Origin: Pseudacidovorax intermedius
GTDB taxonomy: Bacteria; Pseudomonadota; Gammaproteobacteria; Burkholderiales; Burkholderiaceae_C
Direction: 5' to 3'
NCBI RefSeq assembly: GCF_001476815.1
Contig: NZ_LDSL01000061.1
Span: forward strand, 1 to 64,000
DNA length: 64,000 nt
Shown: positions 23,865 to 32,152 of the stretch, piece by piece
Numbering within the stretch: position 1 is the stretch's first letter
How the letters are laid out: every line of letters starts with the position of its first letter
Made by a program: the position numbers and the translations under genes
Notes under the pieces: model-generated
Database searches by the model: none
What the model was told of the DNA's origin: nothing
Seen by the model: only the letters and a program-made list of their open reading frames with translations

Positions 23865-26800
23865 TATTTTGAAGCCAATTTAATTATTCTATCTTTTTCT
23901 GAATAGTTTTTTTCTTTGTAATTGTCAAATAAAAAATCCCAATCAGGCACCTCCCCGCGCTCCCCTTGACAGCGTTGGAACGCCCAAGTCCGAAGGCCCC
24001 AGTCGGATTTCCCTGCCCAGATATCCAAAGGAAAGACCCAAGGATCCGTGAAGTCCATGTCTGCGCTCCAGTCTTCTTTTTTGACACTGGGTTTTTTGAG
24101 GATCACTTCAAAGAATGCTTGTTCAATGCCACGACCGCGATTGTCTTGATCGCCCCCGTCAGCGTCCGAATAAGCATCAATCGCTCTGTTTAATATTTCA
24201 ACATGGCCCTCCTTTAGCTGCATCGTTGATTCCTTTTGGCTTGAAAAGAAATCAGGTGACAAAAGATGCCAGGTCTTTTTGGCTGCAGGGCCTCGCCTTT
24301 CACCCCCCTCGAACACCCAAATCCGAACGCCCTCGATGCAGTCCAGCCGTGCCAGCGTGGGACTGAGCTTGATGGGCACACGCCCGCCGCTATCGGGCAA
24401 CTGGACCGGCTCGAAGGTCAGCGGCGGCACGATCTTCTTTTTTGGGTCGGTGCTCATCACCGCCAGATAGTCCAGGGCCACGCACAGGCGCGGCCTTTCG
24501 TTGAGCGGACGGCCAGCGCTGCGGCTGCTGCGCAGGGTCTTGATCTGGTGGATCAGCCGCTCGGCCGGGTTCAGCAAGGTGCCCGAGGGCGGGCGAAGGG
24601 TCCAGCTGTCGAGCTCATGGTCGAGGTTCTGCTTGCCGATGGGGCCGCCGCAGCTGGAGACGATGAAGCGCGTGTGCTCGCGTGCGCCGCCGGGCTGCGG
24701 GCCCTGGATGCCCGGATCGCGGGCGCTTTGCACTTCGATGCCGCGCACGGGCGTGCGGGCGTTCTGGCCGGCGATGGTCTGCATCTGGCGCCAGGCGACC
24801 TCGTAGACGCCGCTGCGGTGGCTGTGGCCGCTGAAATGCCAGTCCACGCAGACGTCGGCGGGCACGTGTGTGCTGTAGGGGCCATCGGTGGCGCCGGCAG
24901 CGCGCACGGCGGTCTCGAAGTAGCGCGCCTGGTTGATTTCGCAGGTGCCGGTGTTGACCTGGTTGAAGCCGGCCCAGGCGACGGGGTTGCCCGGCCCGCG
25001 GGGCGGCACGAAGCGCATGTGCTGCGGTGGGGCGGAATAGGCGATGGGCTCGTCGTAGTTGATGAGGGTGAAGTGGCTGGCGACGGCGAGGCTGGCGCCA
25101 GGGCTGCGACGCTTGTGGTCCTGGGCCTGGGCCAGCAGGGCCAGTTGGGCTTCGCTGAAGGACTGTTGGGCGCGTGGCAGGATGCCGGTGCCTTGTCGGT
25201 CCACGCCGCCGAGCAGGCCACTCGTCAGGTTTTTGAAGTTTTCCCCTTGTCCCCAGCCCAGCAGGGCCAGGACCTGGGTGGCCGGCGGGCCGCGGTCGGG
25301 CTCCGCGCCGAAGGCGATGACAGCATCCTCCAACGGCGTGAACAGCGTGTAGAACCAGTCGTAGTTGTCGACGCGGTAGTTGTTGCCTGTCAGGGCCTGG
25401 GCATAGGCGGGCCCATAGGCGAGGGCCGCCTCGTAGATGGTCATGTTGTGGTCGGCGGCGATGCCTTCGTTGGCCCTGTTCGGGCTCCAGGCGCTGGCCT
25501 TGTCGAAGTCCTTGTAGGTCGCGGCCAAGTCGTCGATCTCAAGGTTCTTGCTCCAGTTGACGGCCTTCTTTCCAGCCCAGGCGACCGGCCCGATGCGGCT
25601 CAGGCTCTGCTTCTGGCCTCGCACCACAACGGTTTGGGTCTCGCTCATCTGCCGCTCGCGGCCCCATCGCCCTTGTTCCAGCGCATCGGTGGTGTCTTCC
25701 AGCACGCCCATGGCCGCGCCCCACTCGTTGATGCGGGGGCTGATGCCGTACGGGACGCTGTAGGCCTCGTGGTTGCCGCTGGTCATGAACACGGGCAGCT
25801 TCAGGCGCGTGTAGGCATGCCGCACCAGGCTGAAGGCCAGCAGGTCGTCTTGCCCTCGCGGGTACAGGCCGGGCGTGTCCAACTGGTTCATGACGTTGAA
25901 TCGCTTCCACTGCTCGGCAATGGTGTCGCCGACCTGGCCCGGGTTGATGTTGCGGTTGAAGTCGATCAGGTCGCCGGTGAGCAGCAGGGCGGTGTCCGGC
26001 TTGCCGGCGGCGCCGAACTGGTCGAACAGTTGCTTGAGGGCGTTGAAGCTGTTGCACACGCGCTGGCCCACGGGCGGCTGGGTGAACTTGGCGTCCTCGA
26101 TCACCTTGGCGGGCGACTTCGCCAGGGCGCAATGGCGCACGTTGATGTGCACGTCGCTCAGGTGTCCCAGCTTCAGCGGCTGGTTGCTGTCTAGGCGGAT
26201 GACCGGATGCCAGGCGGCCAGGCGCTGCTGGCCCTCGACCAGGGCGCGGGCGTTGGCGGCTGTGGCGTCGACGTCGTACTCCAGCAGGCCGGCTTCGAGG
26301 CCGCGAGGCGCCACGCTGCCATTGGCAGACAGATGGCGGTGTCGAGGGTCGCGGGTCTGCGCGCCGAGGAAGGCCTCGACGAACAGGTCCTGCGCGTGCA
26401 CGGTTTCGGCGGCGCACAGGGTGGGATAGTCCTTCTTCTGCTGCGCGGTGGGGCGCACCATCCAGGCGAAGCTCTTGAAGCTGCCGGATTCGGGGGCATT
26501 GGCCAATTCGGCCAAGTCGAGTTCGATCTCGTAGACCTGGCCGCCGCCGAAGCCGGCCGCCGCATAAGCGCCGACCGCCTGGGGGCTGAGGGTGGCGAAG
26601 GCCTCGCCGCGCTGGTTGTAGATCAGGGTGCCCGCAGCGAACTTGCCCACGCGCCAGACCTTGATGGCGCGCCGGGCTTTGGTGCAGTCGGGGCCGTCGC
26701 CGGTCAGGCCGCCCACACTGATATCGGCGGCCGGCTTGATACCGTCCATGCCGACCAGGCGCAGGTGGCGCGCGACGATGGCGCAGGCGGCGCCCGGGCC

Positions 26801-27022
26801 TTCACCGCCCATGGGCGTGACGATGGCCTGGCGGTCGAGCGTGTAGCGGCCCCGGTCGGTGTCCGGCACACCCAGGGCGGGCGCGGCGATGAAAAGGCTG
26901 CATTTCTGTTGCGCGGGCGTCAGCAGGAGCGGCGTTCCCAGGCTGGGATAGAGGATCAGGGCTGCCAGTTGCGGCGGCTCGCTGCAGTCGCACAGGGCGC
27001 CGGGGGTGTCGGATGTGCTCAT
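23864..27022 (-). CDS. T6SS-associated calcineurin-like metallophosphoesterase (candidate effector)
   Basis: 1052 aa. Residues 1-280 form an N-terminal region I do not recognise. The metallophosphoesterase core runs from ~285 with metal motifs D290-V-H292, G350-D351, G416-N417-H418-E419, H650 (ASH) and G732-H733-S734-H735, with long inserts between them. A variable C-terminal region spans ~900-1052. No signal peptide. It is encoded 22 bp after a DUF4123 adaptor, itself 4 bp after vgrG, and is coupled to a beta-helix gene. This order points to a T6SS cargo effector that would hydrolyse a phosphoester such as nucleotide, nucleic acid or phospholipid in a rival cell; the substrate is unknown. 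A housekeeping phosphoesterase is unlikely in this context. Confidence 0.82.
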   Translation of the reverse strand: MSTSDTPGALCDCSEPPQLAALILYPSLGTPLLLTPAQQKCSLFIAAPALGVPDTDRGRYTLDRQAIVTPMGGEGPGAACAIVARHLRLVGMDGIKPAADISVGGLTGDGPDCTKARRAIKVWRVGKFAAGTLIYNQRGEAFATLSPQAVGAYAAAGFGGGQVYEIELDLAELANAPESGSFKSFAWMVRPTAQQKKDYPTLCAAETVHAQDLFVEAFLGAQTRDPRHRHLSANGSVAPRGLEAGLLEYDVDATAANARALVEGQQRLAAWHPVIRLDSNQPLKLGHLSDVHINVRHCALAKSPAKVIEDAKFTQPPVGQRVCNSFNALKQLFDQFGAAGKPDTALLLTGDLIDFNRNINPGQVGDTIAEQWKRFNVMNQLDTPGLYPRGQDDLLAFSLVRHAYTRLKLPVFMTSGNHEAYSVPYGISPRINEWGAAMGVLEDTTDALEQGRWGRERQMSETQTVVVRGQKQSLSRIGPVAWAGKKAVNWSKNLEIDDLAATYKDFDKASAWSPNRANEGIAADHNMTIYEAALAYGPAYAQALTGNNYRVDNYDWFYTLFTPLEDAVIAFGAEPDRGPPATQVLALLGWGQGENFKNLTSGLLGGVDRQGTGILPRAQQSFSEAQLALLAQAQDHKRRSPGASLAVASHFTLINYDEPIAYSAPPQHMRFVPPRGPGNPVAWAGFNQVNTGTCEINQARYFETAVRAAGATDGPYSTHVPADVCVDWHFSGHSHRSGVYEVAWRQMQTIAGQNARTPVRGIEVQSARDPGIQGPQPGGAREHTRFIVSSCGGPIGKQNLDHELDSWTLRPPSGTLLNPAERLIHQIKTLRSSRSAGRPLNERPRLCVALDYLAVMSTDPKKKIVPPLTFEPVQLPDSGGRVPIKLSPTLARLDCIEGVRIWVFEGGERRGPAAKKTWHLLSPDFFSSQKESTMQLKEGHVEILNRAIDAYSDADGGDQDNRGRGIEQAFFEVILKKPSVKKEDWSADMDFTDPWVFPLDIWAGKSDWGLRTWAFQRCQGERGEVPDWDFLFDNYKEKNYSEKDRIIKLASK
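24313..25195. repeat. Long direct repeat, copy B (within the full-length effector gene)
   Basis: Partner of 21640-22522. It covers residues ~610-905 of the full-length effector. Near-identity between copies next to strongly diverged 3' ends implies a recent duplication or continuing gene conversion, and supplies a substrate for recombination that would swap C-terminal/immunity cassettes. Confidence 0.85.
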
Positions 27023-27044
27023 TGGAGGAACTGGGGGCAGCCCG

Positions 27045-28151
27045 TCAGGCCGTGGTCGATTTGGAGAGGGCGTGCGTCATCGCCGCCGTTCGGGCTTCAT
27101 AGCTGCGGATCAGCGCGGCGTCCCGGTCCTGAAGCCAGCCGTGTCTGACGGAGGCAGGGAGGGTGGTCAGCAGGGCGTCGAGCGTGGGCGGCGCACTTTC
27201 TGCCGAGTCGGACTGCGAGGGCGGGGCGGCAAGAGCCTTTGCCAGCGCAGGGTGGGTGTGAAACGCCGCATGCGTCAGCAGTGCCTGCCGGCAGGCGGTC
27301 AAATGTTCGTTCCAGGTGACGAGGCCGGCGCCGGTGGCAAAGTCCATCGCTTCGCGGGCGATGCCTCGCTGCAGCAGCGGATGCATCCGGGCCATCCAGT
27401 GGGCGTCCGGGTGCCGGGTTTCCTCGAGTTCCTCGGCCAGAAGAGCAGCGGCCAGTTGCGGTGCGCCGATGGTGGCGAGCGCATCGCTCCATGCGCGGGA
27501 CAGGCGCATGGGTTGGGTGTGACGCATGGGCGCCGTTCGCCCAGGGCCGGACAGGCGCCGCGCTTGGCCCTGGGCATCCCACCCTGCCCACCAGGTCATG
27601 GGTTGCAGGAAGGCGCGACGCGCTTCCGCGGGCCAGTGTTCGACGGCATCGAAACCGATGCGCGGGTCGAAGTAGCGCAAGAGCACCGGCACGTCTTCAT
27701 CGCCGCCTTCCAGGCGGGCATGCAGGAAGCTGCGCAGGTGGGCGGCCAGCGGGGCCAGCTTGATGGGGCTGGCCAGCAGGGTCAGTGCGTCATCGCAGGC
27801 CTGGGCACTCAAGGCGCTCAGCAGCGAGGCGTCGCGGGCGGGCGGCAAGGCGATCAGCCAGGGACCGGCATCGGCCATGTCCGCTTCCGGCGTCTGCAGG
27901 AACAGCTGCTCATGGTCCAGCCCATGCGCTTCGAGCAAGGAGGCGGGATCCACTGCATGGCATTGGCCGGCGATGACAAGGGCGTAGTGGCGCCGCGTGG
28001 GCAGGCCGGGGGCCGGAGCCCCGGCACTGGCGGGGGCCAGCCATTGGCCGATCTGTCTTTGCCGCGCCTGATGCAGCGCTGTCGTGAACGCGAGGTGGGC
28101 TGCCTGCACGGCTTCACGGCTGCCGGGTGAGTGAGGGGAGTGCACGGCCAT
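27045..28151 (-). CDS. DUF4123 adaptor/chaperone of T6SS cargo
   Basis: 368 aa. The N-terminal half matches DUF4123 in pattern: RHYALVIAGQCHAVDP, LFLQTPEADMADAGPWLIAL and LRSFLHARLEGGDEDVPVLLRYFDPR. Proteins of this family load a cognate effector onto the VgrG spike encoded beside them. Start ATG 28151 lies 4 bp after the vgrG stop, with GAAGG just before it. The C-terminal ~170 residues are helical and probably effector-specific. Confidence 0.85.
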   Translation of the reverse strand: MAVHSPHSPGSREAVQAAHLAFTTALHQARQRQIGQWLAPASAGAPAPGLPTRRHYALVIAGQCHAVDPASLLEAHGLDHEQLFLQTPEADMADAGPWLIALPPARDASLLSALSAQACDDALTLLASPIKLAPLAAHLRSFLHARLEGGDEDVPVLLRYFDPRIGFDAVEHWPAEARRAFLQPMTWWAGWDAQGQARRLSGPGRTAPMRHTQPMRLSRAWSDALATIGAPQLAAALLAEELEETRHPDAHWMARMHPLLQRGIAREAMDFATGAGLVTWNEHLTACRQALLTHAAFHTHPALAKALAAPPSQSDSAESAPPTLDALLTTLPASVRHGWLQDRDAALIRSYEARTAAMTHALSKSTTA

Positions 28152-28155
28152 ACCT

Positions 28156-30726
28156 TCAGGTCTGGGGGACGGCGGCCGATCCGCGACGCAGGGCGCGCTG
28201 CATGCATTCCCAACACACCTTGGCAGGCTGGGGCACGGCACGCGAGTCGTCCAGCGGGGTGGCATGGCTGGCCGCATGCTCGATCCAGACGCCGGCCGTG
28301 CCGTGCAGGATGCCGCTGGCGCGCCATTCGCTGAAACTGGTGCCGCCGTTGATCTCCACGGACTTGCTGGCTTCGATGTAGACCGTGTCTTCGGTGCTGT
28401 GGATGGCCACGTCCTGCAGGGCGGTGAGCTTCATCGCGTCGCTCTGCGCCTCGATTCGGATGTCGCCCTCGCTGGCGATGGCACGCAGGCCATGTTCCAG
28501 CGTGAAGAAGCGCAGGCCCTCGGCCGCTGCGGCGAGCAGCCGGCGCCCGATGCTCCAGGCCGTGTGGGTGCCGCTGGTGACCTGGAACTGCGTGCCGCTG
28601 TGGCTCTGGAGATCCTGGTTGGTCGTGATGGCCAGGCCAGCGGGCGTATCAAGCACCAGGTGCGCATCCGCCAGTTCAGGAAAGCGTCCGGCGGCGGCAT
28701 CGGCCGCACCCTGACCCTGGATCGCACGGTTCTGCCGCCGGACGTCCTGGGCGACATGGGCTTGGTCGTCGTCCTGCTGCTGCGCCTTGGCCGTGACGGC
28801 CGCCTGATGCAGACCCTCGATCTGGTCCCGCCCGCCGGTGAGCCGGGCCACGGCATTGCGCAGAACCTTGACGTGCTCGGCCGCATGGGGCCGCCCCTCG
28901 GTGGAGATCAGCATGCCGTCCTGCGCCCGCAGCACGCCGTGCCCGTCGGTGCGCAACTCGAAGCCTTCGCCTCGCGCCTCCTTGCGCCCCTCGTTGTCCT
29001 CGATGCGCGTGATGCTGCCCAGGCTCAGGCTCGAATGCTGGTGGTCGCTCTTGAGCTGCGCCTGGATGCGCCCGGCCGTGTCGTCCATCACCAGGTGGTT
29101 GCTGCGCCCCGCCGCGCTGTTGCCGCCGCCTTCCGCGAGCTCGCGGCTTCGGAAGCCGCTGAGCGCCGACTGCTGCGGCAACGCCCACGGCGGCAGGTTC
29201 AGCTGGTTGTGCAGCCGCCCCGTGCAGATCGGCAGGTCCGGATCGCCGGCGATGAAATCGACCACGACCTCCTGCCCGATGCGCGGGATGTGCACGCCGC
29301 CCAGCTGGTTGCCCGCCCACGGGCTGGAGACACGCACCCAGCAACTGCTGTGCTGGTTCTCCCGGCCCTGCCGGTCCCAGGGGAACTGCACCTTGATGCG
29401 GCCCAGTTCGTCCGTCCACAGGTTCTGCCCCTCGGGGCCCACCACCAGCGCCGTCTGGGGGCCATGGGTGTGCGGCTTGATCCGGGTGATGTCTGGGCGC
29501 AGCGGCTCGGTGATCGGGTGGGCCGTCAGGTCGACTTTCACGCGCCAGTGCTGCTGGCGGTCAGGGGCGGCATCCCGGACCTGGCTGTCCGGCCCGGTGT
29601 CCTCCACCAGCAGGTCGGTCTCCAGGATCAGGTAGTCGGCATTGGCCGCATTCCTGGGGTGGTTCTGCAGGGTGAAGGTGAAACCCGGCACCATGGCGCG
29701 CAGGTTGCCGCTGGCGCGGGCACGGGCGCCCGCGGTGCGCAGCGCCTGCATGCGCAGCCGGGCGATCAGATCGCCTTCGGCGCGCGGGTCGTTCGGGGAC
29801 GCTGTCCCGGCGTTCGGCTGGGCGTAGTGGCTGCCACCCAGGTCGGCATGCCAAGCGTAGACCTCGGCATCGGCGAAGCCGGTGGGCCGGGCATCGGTGC
29901 GGCTCGCGCGCAGGTCGGCGCGGGGGCGGGTGTAGTCGTAGTCGCGGCTGCTGTAGCGCCCCGGGGTGAGGCGGCTGTCGGGCACGAAGGCGTGGAGGTA
30001 CTCGGCATCGAGCTTCCAGCCGGGCGGGTGGTAGTCCACCTGCCGGTAGGCCTGGCTGGGGTTGGGCAGGTAGGCGCCCAGGTGGTCCGAGAGCACGAGG
30101 CGGTGGGCGCTGTCGTCGTGCTCGAAGTGGTAGCTGATGCCCCATTCCTGGCACAGGCGCTCGAAGAAGGCGAAGTCGCTCTCGTTGAACTGGGTCTGGT
30201 AGTCGCGGATGGGGTAGCGCTCGAGCAGGCGCTTGTCGACGGGGAAGGGATAGTCGGCGAGGACGGCATCCAGGATGTCCACGACGGTGGCGTTCTGGAA
30301 GATGCGGCAGTCGGCGTTGAGGGTGGCCAGGTGCAGCCAGGGGCGCAGCACGAGGCGGTACTGCAGGTGGCGGCCTTCCTCGCCGACCAAGGCAGCCTCG
30401 GTGATGAGGGCGTTGATCTGGCGCAGACCGGCGCCGACGGCATCCACGGCCTCACCAACCGCACCGGGGAGAAAGTAACCCGAGCCATCGAGTTCGATCT
30501 CGCAGCAGATCTCCCGGCCGATGAGGGCGTCGAGGTCGAGGTTGGCGCAGGCCTCGGCCAGGGCGCCGGGGTTCAGGGAATCCGGGGTCTGCAGCATCAG
30601 CTCGTAGCAGAAGAGGGTGTTGACACCCTCGTGGCCCGCAAGACGCACCGGGTGCAGCAGCGGCTCGCCGGCAAAGAGGGGCAGCGCGGGTGAGCTCACC
30701 CGCAGCGTGTGTGACAGCGTGGACAT
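28156..30726 (-). CDS. vgrG: T6SS spike protein VgrG with C-terminal DUF2345
   Basis: 856 aa. A gp27-like base (~1-370) is followed by a gp5 OB-fold segment (~425-520; DELGRIKVQFPWDRQG, SSPWAGNQLGGVHIPRIGQEV, GDPDLPICTGRLHN). A DUF2345-like beta-needle extension follows (~640-800; repeated short beta turns, IGRRLLAAAAEGL, SKSVEINGG), ending in a ~40-residue tail. It forms the puncturing tip of the secretion needle. No core T6SS structural genes are in the window, so this is an orphan vgrG island. A ribosome site GGGAGAG is four bases before the ATG but lies inside a hairpin (30731-30773). Confidence 0.95.
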   Translation of the reverse strand: MSTLSHTLRVSSPALPLFAGEPLLHPVRLAGHEGVNTLFCYELMLQTPDSLNPGALAEACANLDLDALIGREICCEIELDGSGYFLPGAVGEAVDAVGAGLRQINALITEAALVGEEGRHLQYRLVLRPWLHLATLNADCRIFQNATVVDILDAVLADYPFPVDKRLLERYPIRDYQTQFNESDFAFFERLCQEWGISYHFEHDDSAHRLVLSDHLGAYLPNPSQAYRQVDYHPPGWKLDAEYLHAFVPDSRLTPGRYSSRDYDYTRPRADLRASRTDARPTGFADAEVYAWHADLGGSHYAQPNAGTASPNDPRAEGDLIARLRMQALRTAGARARASGNLRAMVPGFTFTLQNHPRNAANADYLILETDLLVEDTGPDSQVRDAAPDRQQHWRVKVDLTAHPITEPLRPDITRIKPHTHGPQTALVVGPEGQNLWTDELGRIKVQFPWDRQGRENQHSSCWVRVSSPWAGNQLGGVHIPRIGQEVVVDFIAGDPDLPICTGRLHNQLNLPPWALPQQSALSGFRSRELAEGGGNSAAGRSNHLVMDDTAGRIQAQLKSDHQHSSLSLGSITRIEDNEGRKEARGEGFELRTDGHGVLRAQDGMLISTEGRPHAAEHVKVLRNAVARLTGGRDQIEGLHQAAVTAKAQQQDDDQAHVAQDVRRQNRAIQGQGAADAAAGRFPELADAHLVLDTPAGLAITTNQDLQSHSGTQFQVTSGTHTAWSIGRRLLAAAAEGLRFFTLEHGLRAIASEGDIRIEAQSDAMKLTALQDVAIHSTEDTVYIEASKSVEINGGTSFSEWRASGILHGTAGVWIEHAASHATPLDDSRAVPQPAKVCWECMQRALRRGSAAVPQT

Positions 30727-30730
30727 GGTT

Positions 30731-30773
30731 CTCTCCCTGACAGCGCGCCTTCGTGCGAGGCGATCAGGGAGAG
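30731..30773 (-). promoter_or_regulatory. Hairpin covering the vgrG ribosome-binding site
   Basis: Perfect 10-bp inverted repeat: CTCTCCCTGA at 30731-30740 and TCAGGGAGAG at 30764-30773. In the mRNA the 3' arm, TCAGGGAGAG, is the Shine-Dalgarno sequence four bases before the vgrG ATG, and the 5' arm pairs with all of it. A shorter inner CGCCT/AGGCG stem extends the fold. This would hold vgrG translation off unless opened by a protein, sRNA or temperature. The arm also contains AGGGA, matching the ANGGA core bound by CsrA/RsmA. Confidence 0.65.
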
Positions 30774-30952
30774 TAAGTCCGGCCGGCAGGCCGAGCTGTC
30801 AAATCTCGGCAGTCTTCAGAAAAGTTAAGGGGATGTCGTGGCGCGATGCCTAGTTCGTCACGCTCTCCGGTGGGCGCGCCCACACGCGCGACGCAGCAGA
30901 AGCAGAACTTTCTGCGCCATCAAGTGCGGGTCGAGAATCCCGGCCTTTCCGT
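30774..30952. promoter_or_regulatory. vgrG upstream region
   Basis: Gap between mscS and vgrG, both minus strand. A minus-strand TTGACA (complement of 30797-30802) sits in the loop of a GCCGAG/CTCGGC dyad (30792-30812). With about 17-bp spacing the -10 (GACTTA) is poor. It could be the vgrG promoter with an operator, but evidence is thin. No clear mscS terminator other than this dyad. Confidence 0.3.
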
Positions 30953-32092
30953 TCACACCGGCCCGCGCGCGGGCGGCATAGGCGATGACCCTGCATGCGC
31001 AAGATCACCAAGCGCATGGGGCTCGCCCTGCGCCCGCGCCGCGGCGTCCAGGCCTTCCCCTTCAAGCCTCACTCGCGGCAGGAACTGCGGGTACTCCCGC
31101 TGCATGAAGTCGATGACGCCTTCCCGCACGCGGCAGCGCAGGTCCCAGGCCAGGCCGGAGCTGGCAGCGGTGCACAGGATGCGCAGCTGCATCGTGCGTT
31201 CGGTGGCGTCGGTCACCACCAGGTTGAAGAAGCGGCCGTCCCATTCCGGCGCGGCCTTGACCACGCGCTCGACCTCGGCGCGCAGCGGCGCCAGCGGCAT
31301 GCCGTAGTCGACGAACAGGAACACCGAGCCGAGCAGCTGCGAGCTGTTGCGGGTCCAGTTCTGGAAGGGCTTCTCCATGAAGTAGTTCAGCGGAATGATC
31401 AGCCGCCGATCGTCCCAGATGCGCAGCACCACGTAAGTGCCGGTGATCTCCTCCACGCGGCCCCATTCGCCTTCCACGATCAGCACGTCGTCGATGCGGA
31501 TCGGCTGCGTCAGCGCGATCTGGATGCCGGCGATCAGGTTGCTGAACACCGGCTTGGCAGCCAGGCCGCCGACGATGCCCACCACGCCGGCCGAGGCCAG
31601 CAGGCTGGCGCCCACCTGGCGCGCGCCGGGAAAGGTCATCAGCGCCATGGCCGCGCCGATGACGGCGGCGACCACCATGGCGGTGCGCGACAGCACGCGC
31701 GCCTGGGTCAGGATGCGCCGCGCCGCCATGTTGTCGGCCACGTCCACCGGGTGGCGCGCGATGATGCCGTCGGCCACGCCGCCGATCAGGCGCACCGCCA
31801 GCCAGGTGAAGGCCATGATGAGCAGCAGCCCGTTCAGGTGGCGCACGTTGCTGATGAAGGCCAGGGCGTCGGGCGCGGCCTGCCACACGGTCTGCAACGC
31901 CATCAGCGGCAGCACCAGGGCGGCCGGGCTGCGGGCCGCCTGCACCACGGCATGCACGACCGGCAGTGGCCGCGTCACGCGCAGCAGCACGGCGCGGCCC
32001 ACGCGGTAGATGGCGGTGGCGACCAGCACGGCCACCAGGGCGGCCAGCAGGGTGCGGGTCCAGGGCAGGGCGAGGAGGGTGTCGAAGCTCAT
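30953..32092 (-). CDS. MscS-family mechanosensitive channel
   Basis: Inner-membrane small-conductance channel opening under membrane tension, 379 aa from ATG 32092 (GGAAG 11 bases upstream; an ATG at 32110 is also in frame). Four to five membrane helices lie in the first ~180 residues. The pore helix is Gly/Ala-rich (VGASLLASAGVVGIVGGLAAKPVFSNLIAG) and runs into the conserved beta domain (PIRIDDVLIVEGEWGRVEEI, WDDRRLIIPLNYF, FQNWTR). It follows the FUSC gene by 60 bp on the same strand. Confidence 0.88.
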   Translation of the reverse strand: MSFDTLLALPWTRTLLAALVAVLVATAIYRVGRAVLLRVTRPLPVVHAVVQAARSPAALVLPLMALQTVWQAAPDALAFISNVRHLNGLLLIMAFTWLAVRLIGGVADGIIARHPVDVADNMAARRILTQARVLSRTAMVVAAVIGAAMALMTFPGARQVGASLLASAGVVGIVGGLAAKPVFSNLIAGIQIALTQPIRIDDVLIVEGEWGRVEEITGTYVVLRIWDDRRLIIPLNYFMEKPFQNWTRNSSQLLGSVFLFVDYGMPLAPLRAEVERVVKAAPEWDGRFFNLVVTDATERTMQLRILCTAASSGLAWDLRCRVREGVIDFMQREYPQFLPRVRLEGEGLDAAARAQGEPHALGDLAHAGSSPMPPARGPV

Positions 32093-32152
32093 CGGATCAG
32101 GGTCTTCCATGCGGCAGCGCTCGCGGGAGCCGGCCCGAAGGCCGGCACCCCG

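Noticed and set aside
24266-26194. 642-aa plus-strand open frame opposite the effector gene
   Set aside because: Ala/Gly/Val-rich shadow of the phosphoesterase frame; the same pattern recurs opposite the duplicated fragment. No start signal.
28264-30693. 809-aa plus-strand frame opposite vgrG
   Set aside because: Shadow of vgrG; no recognisable motif, and vgrG is certain.
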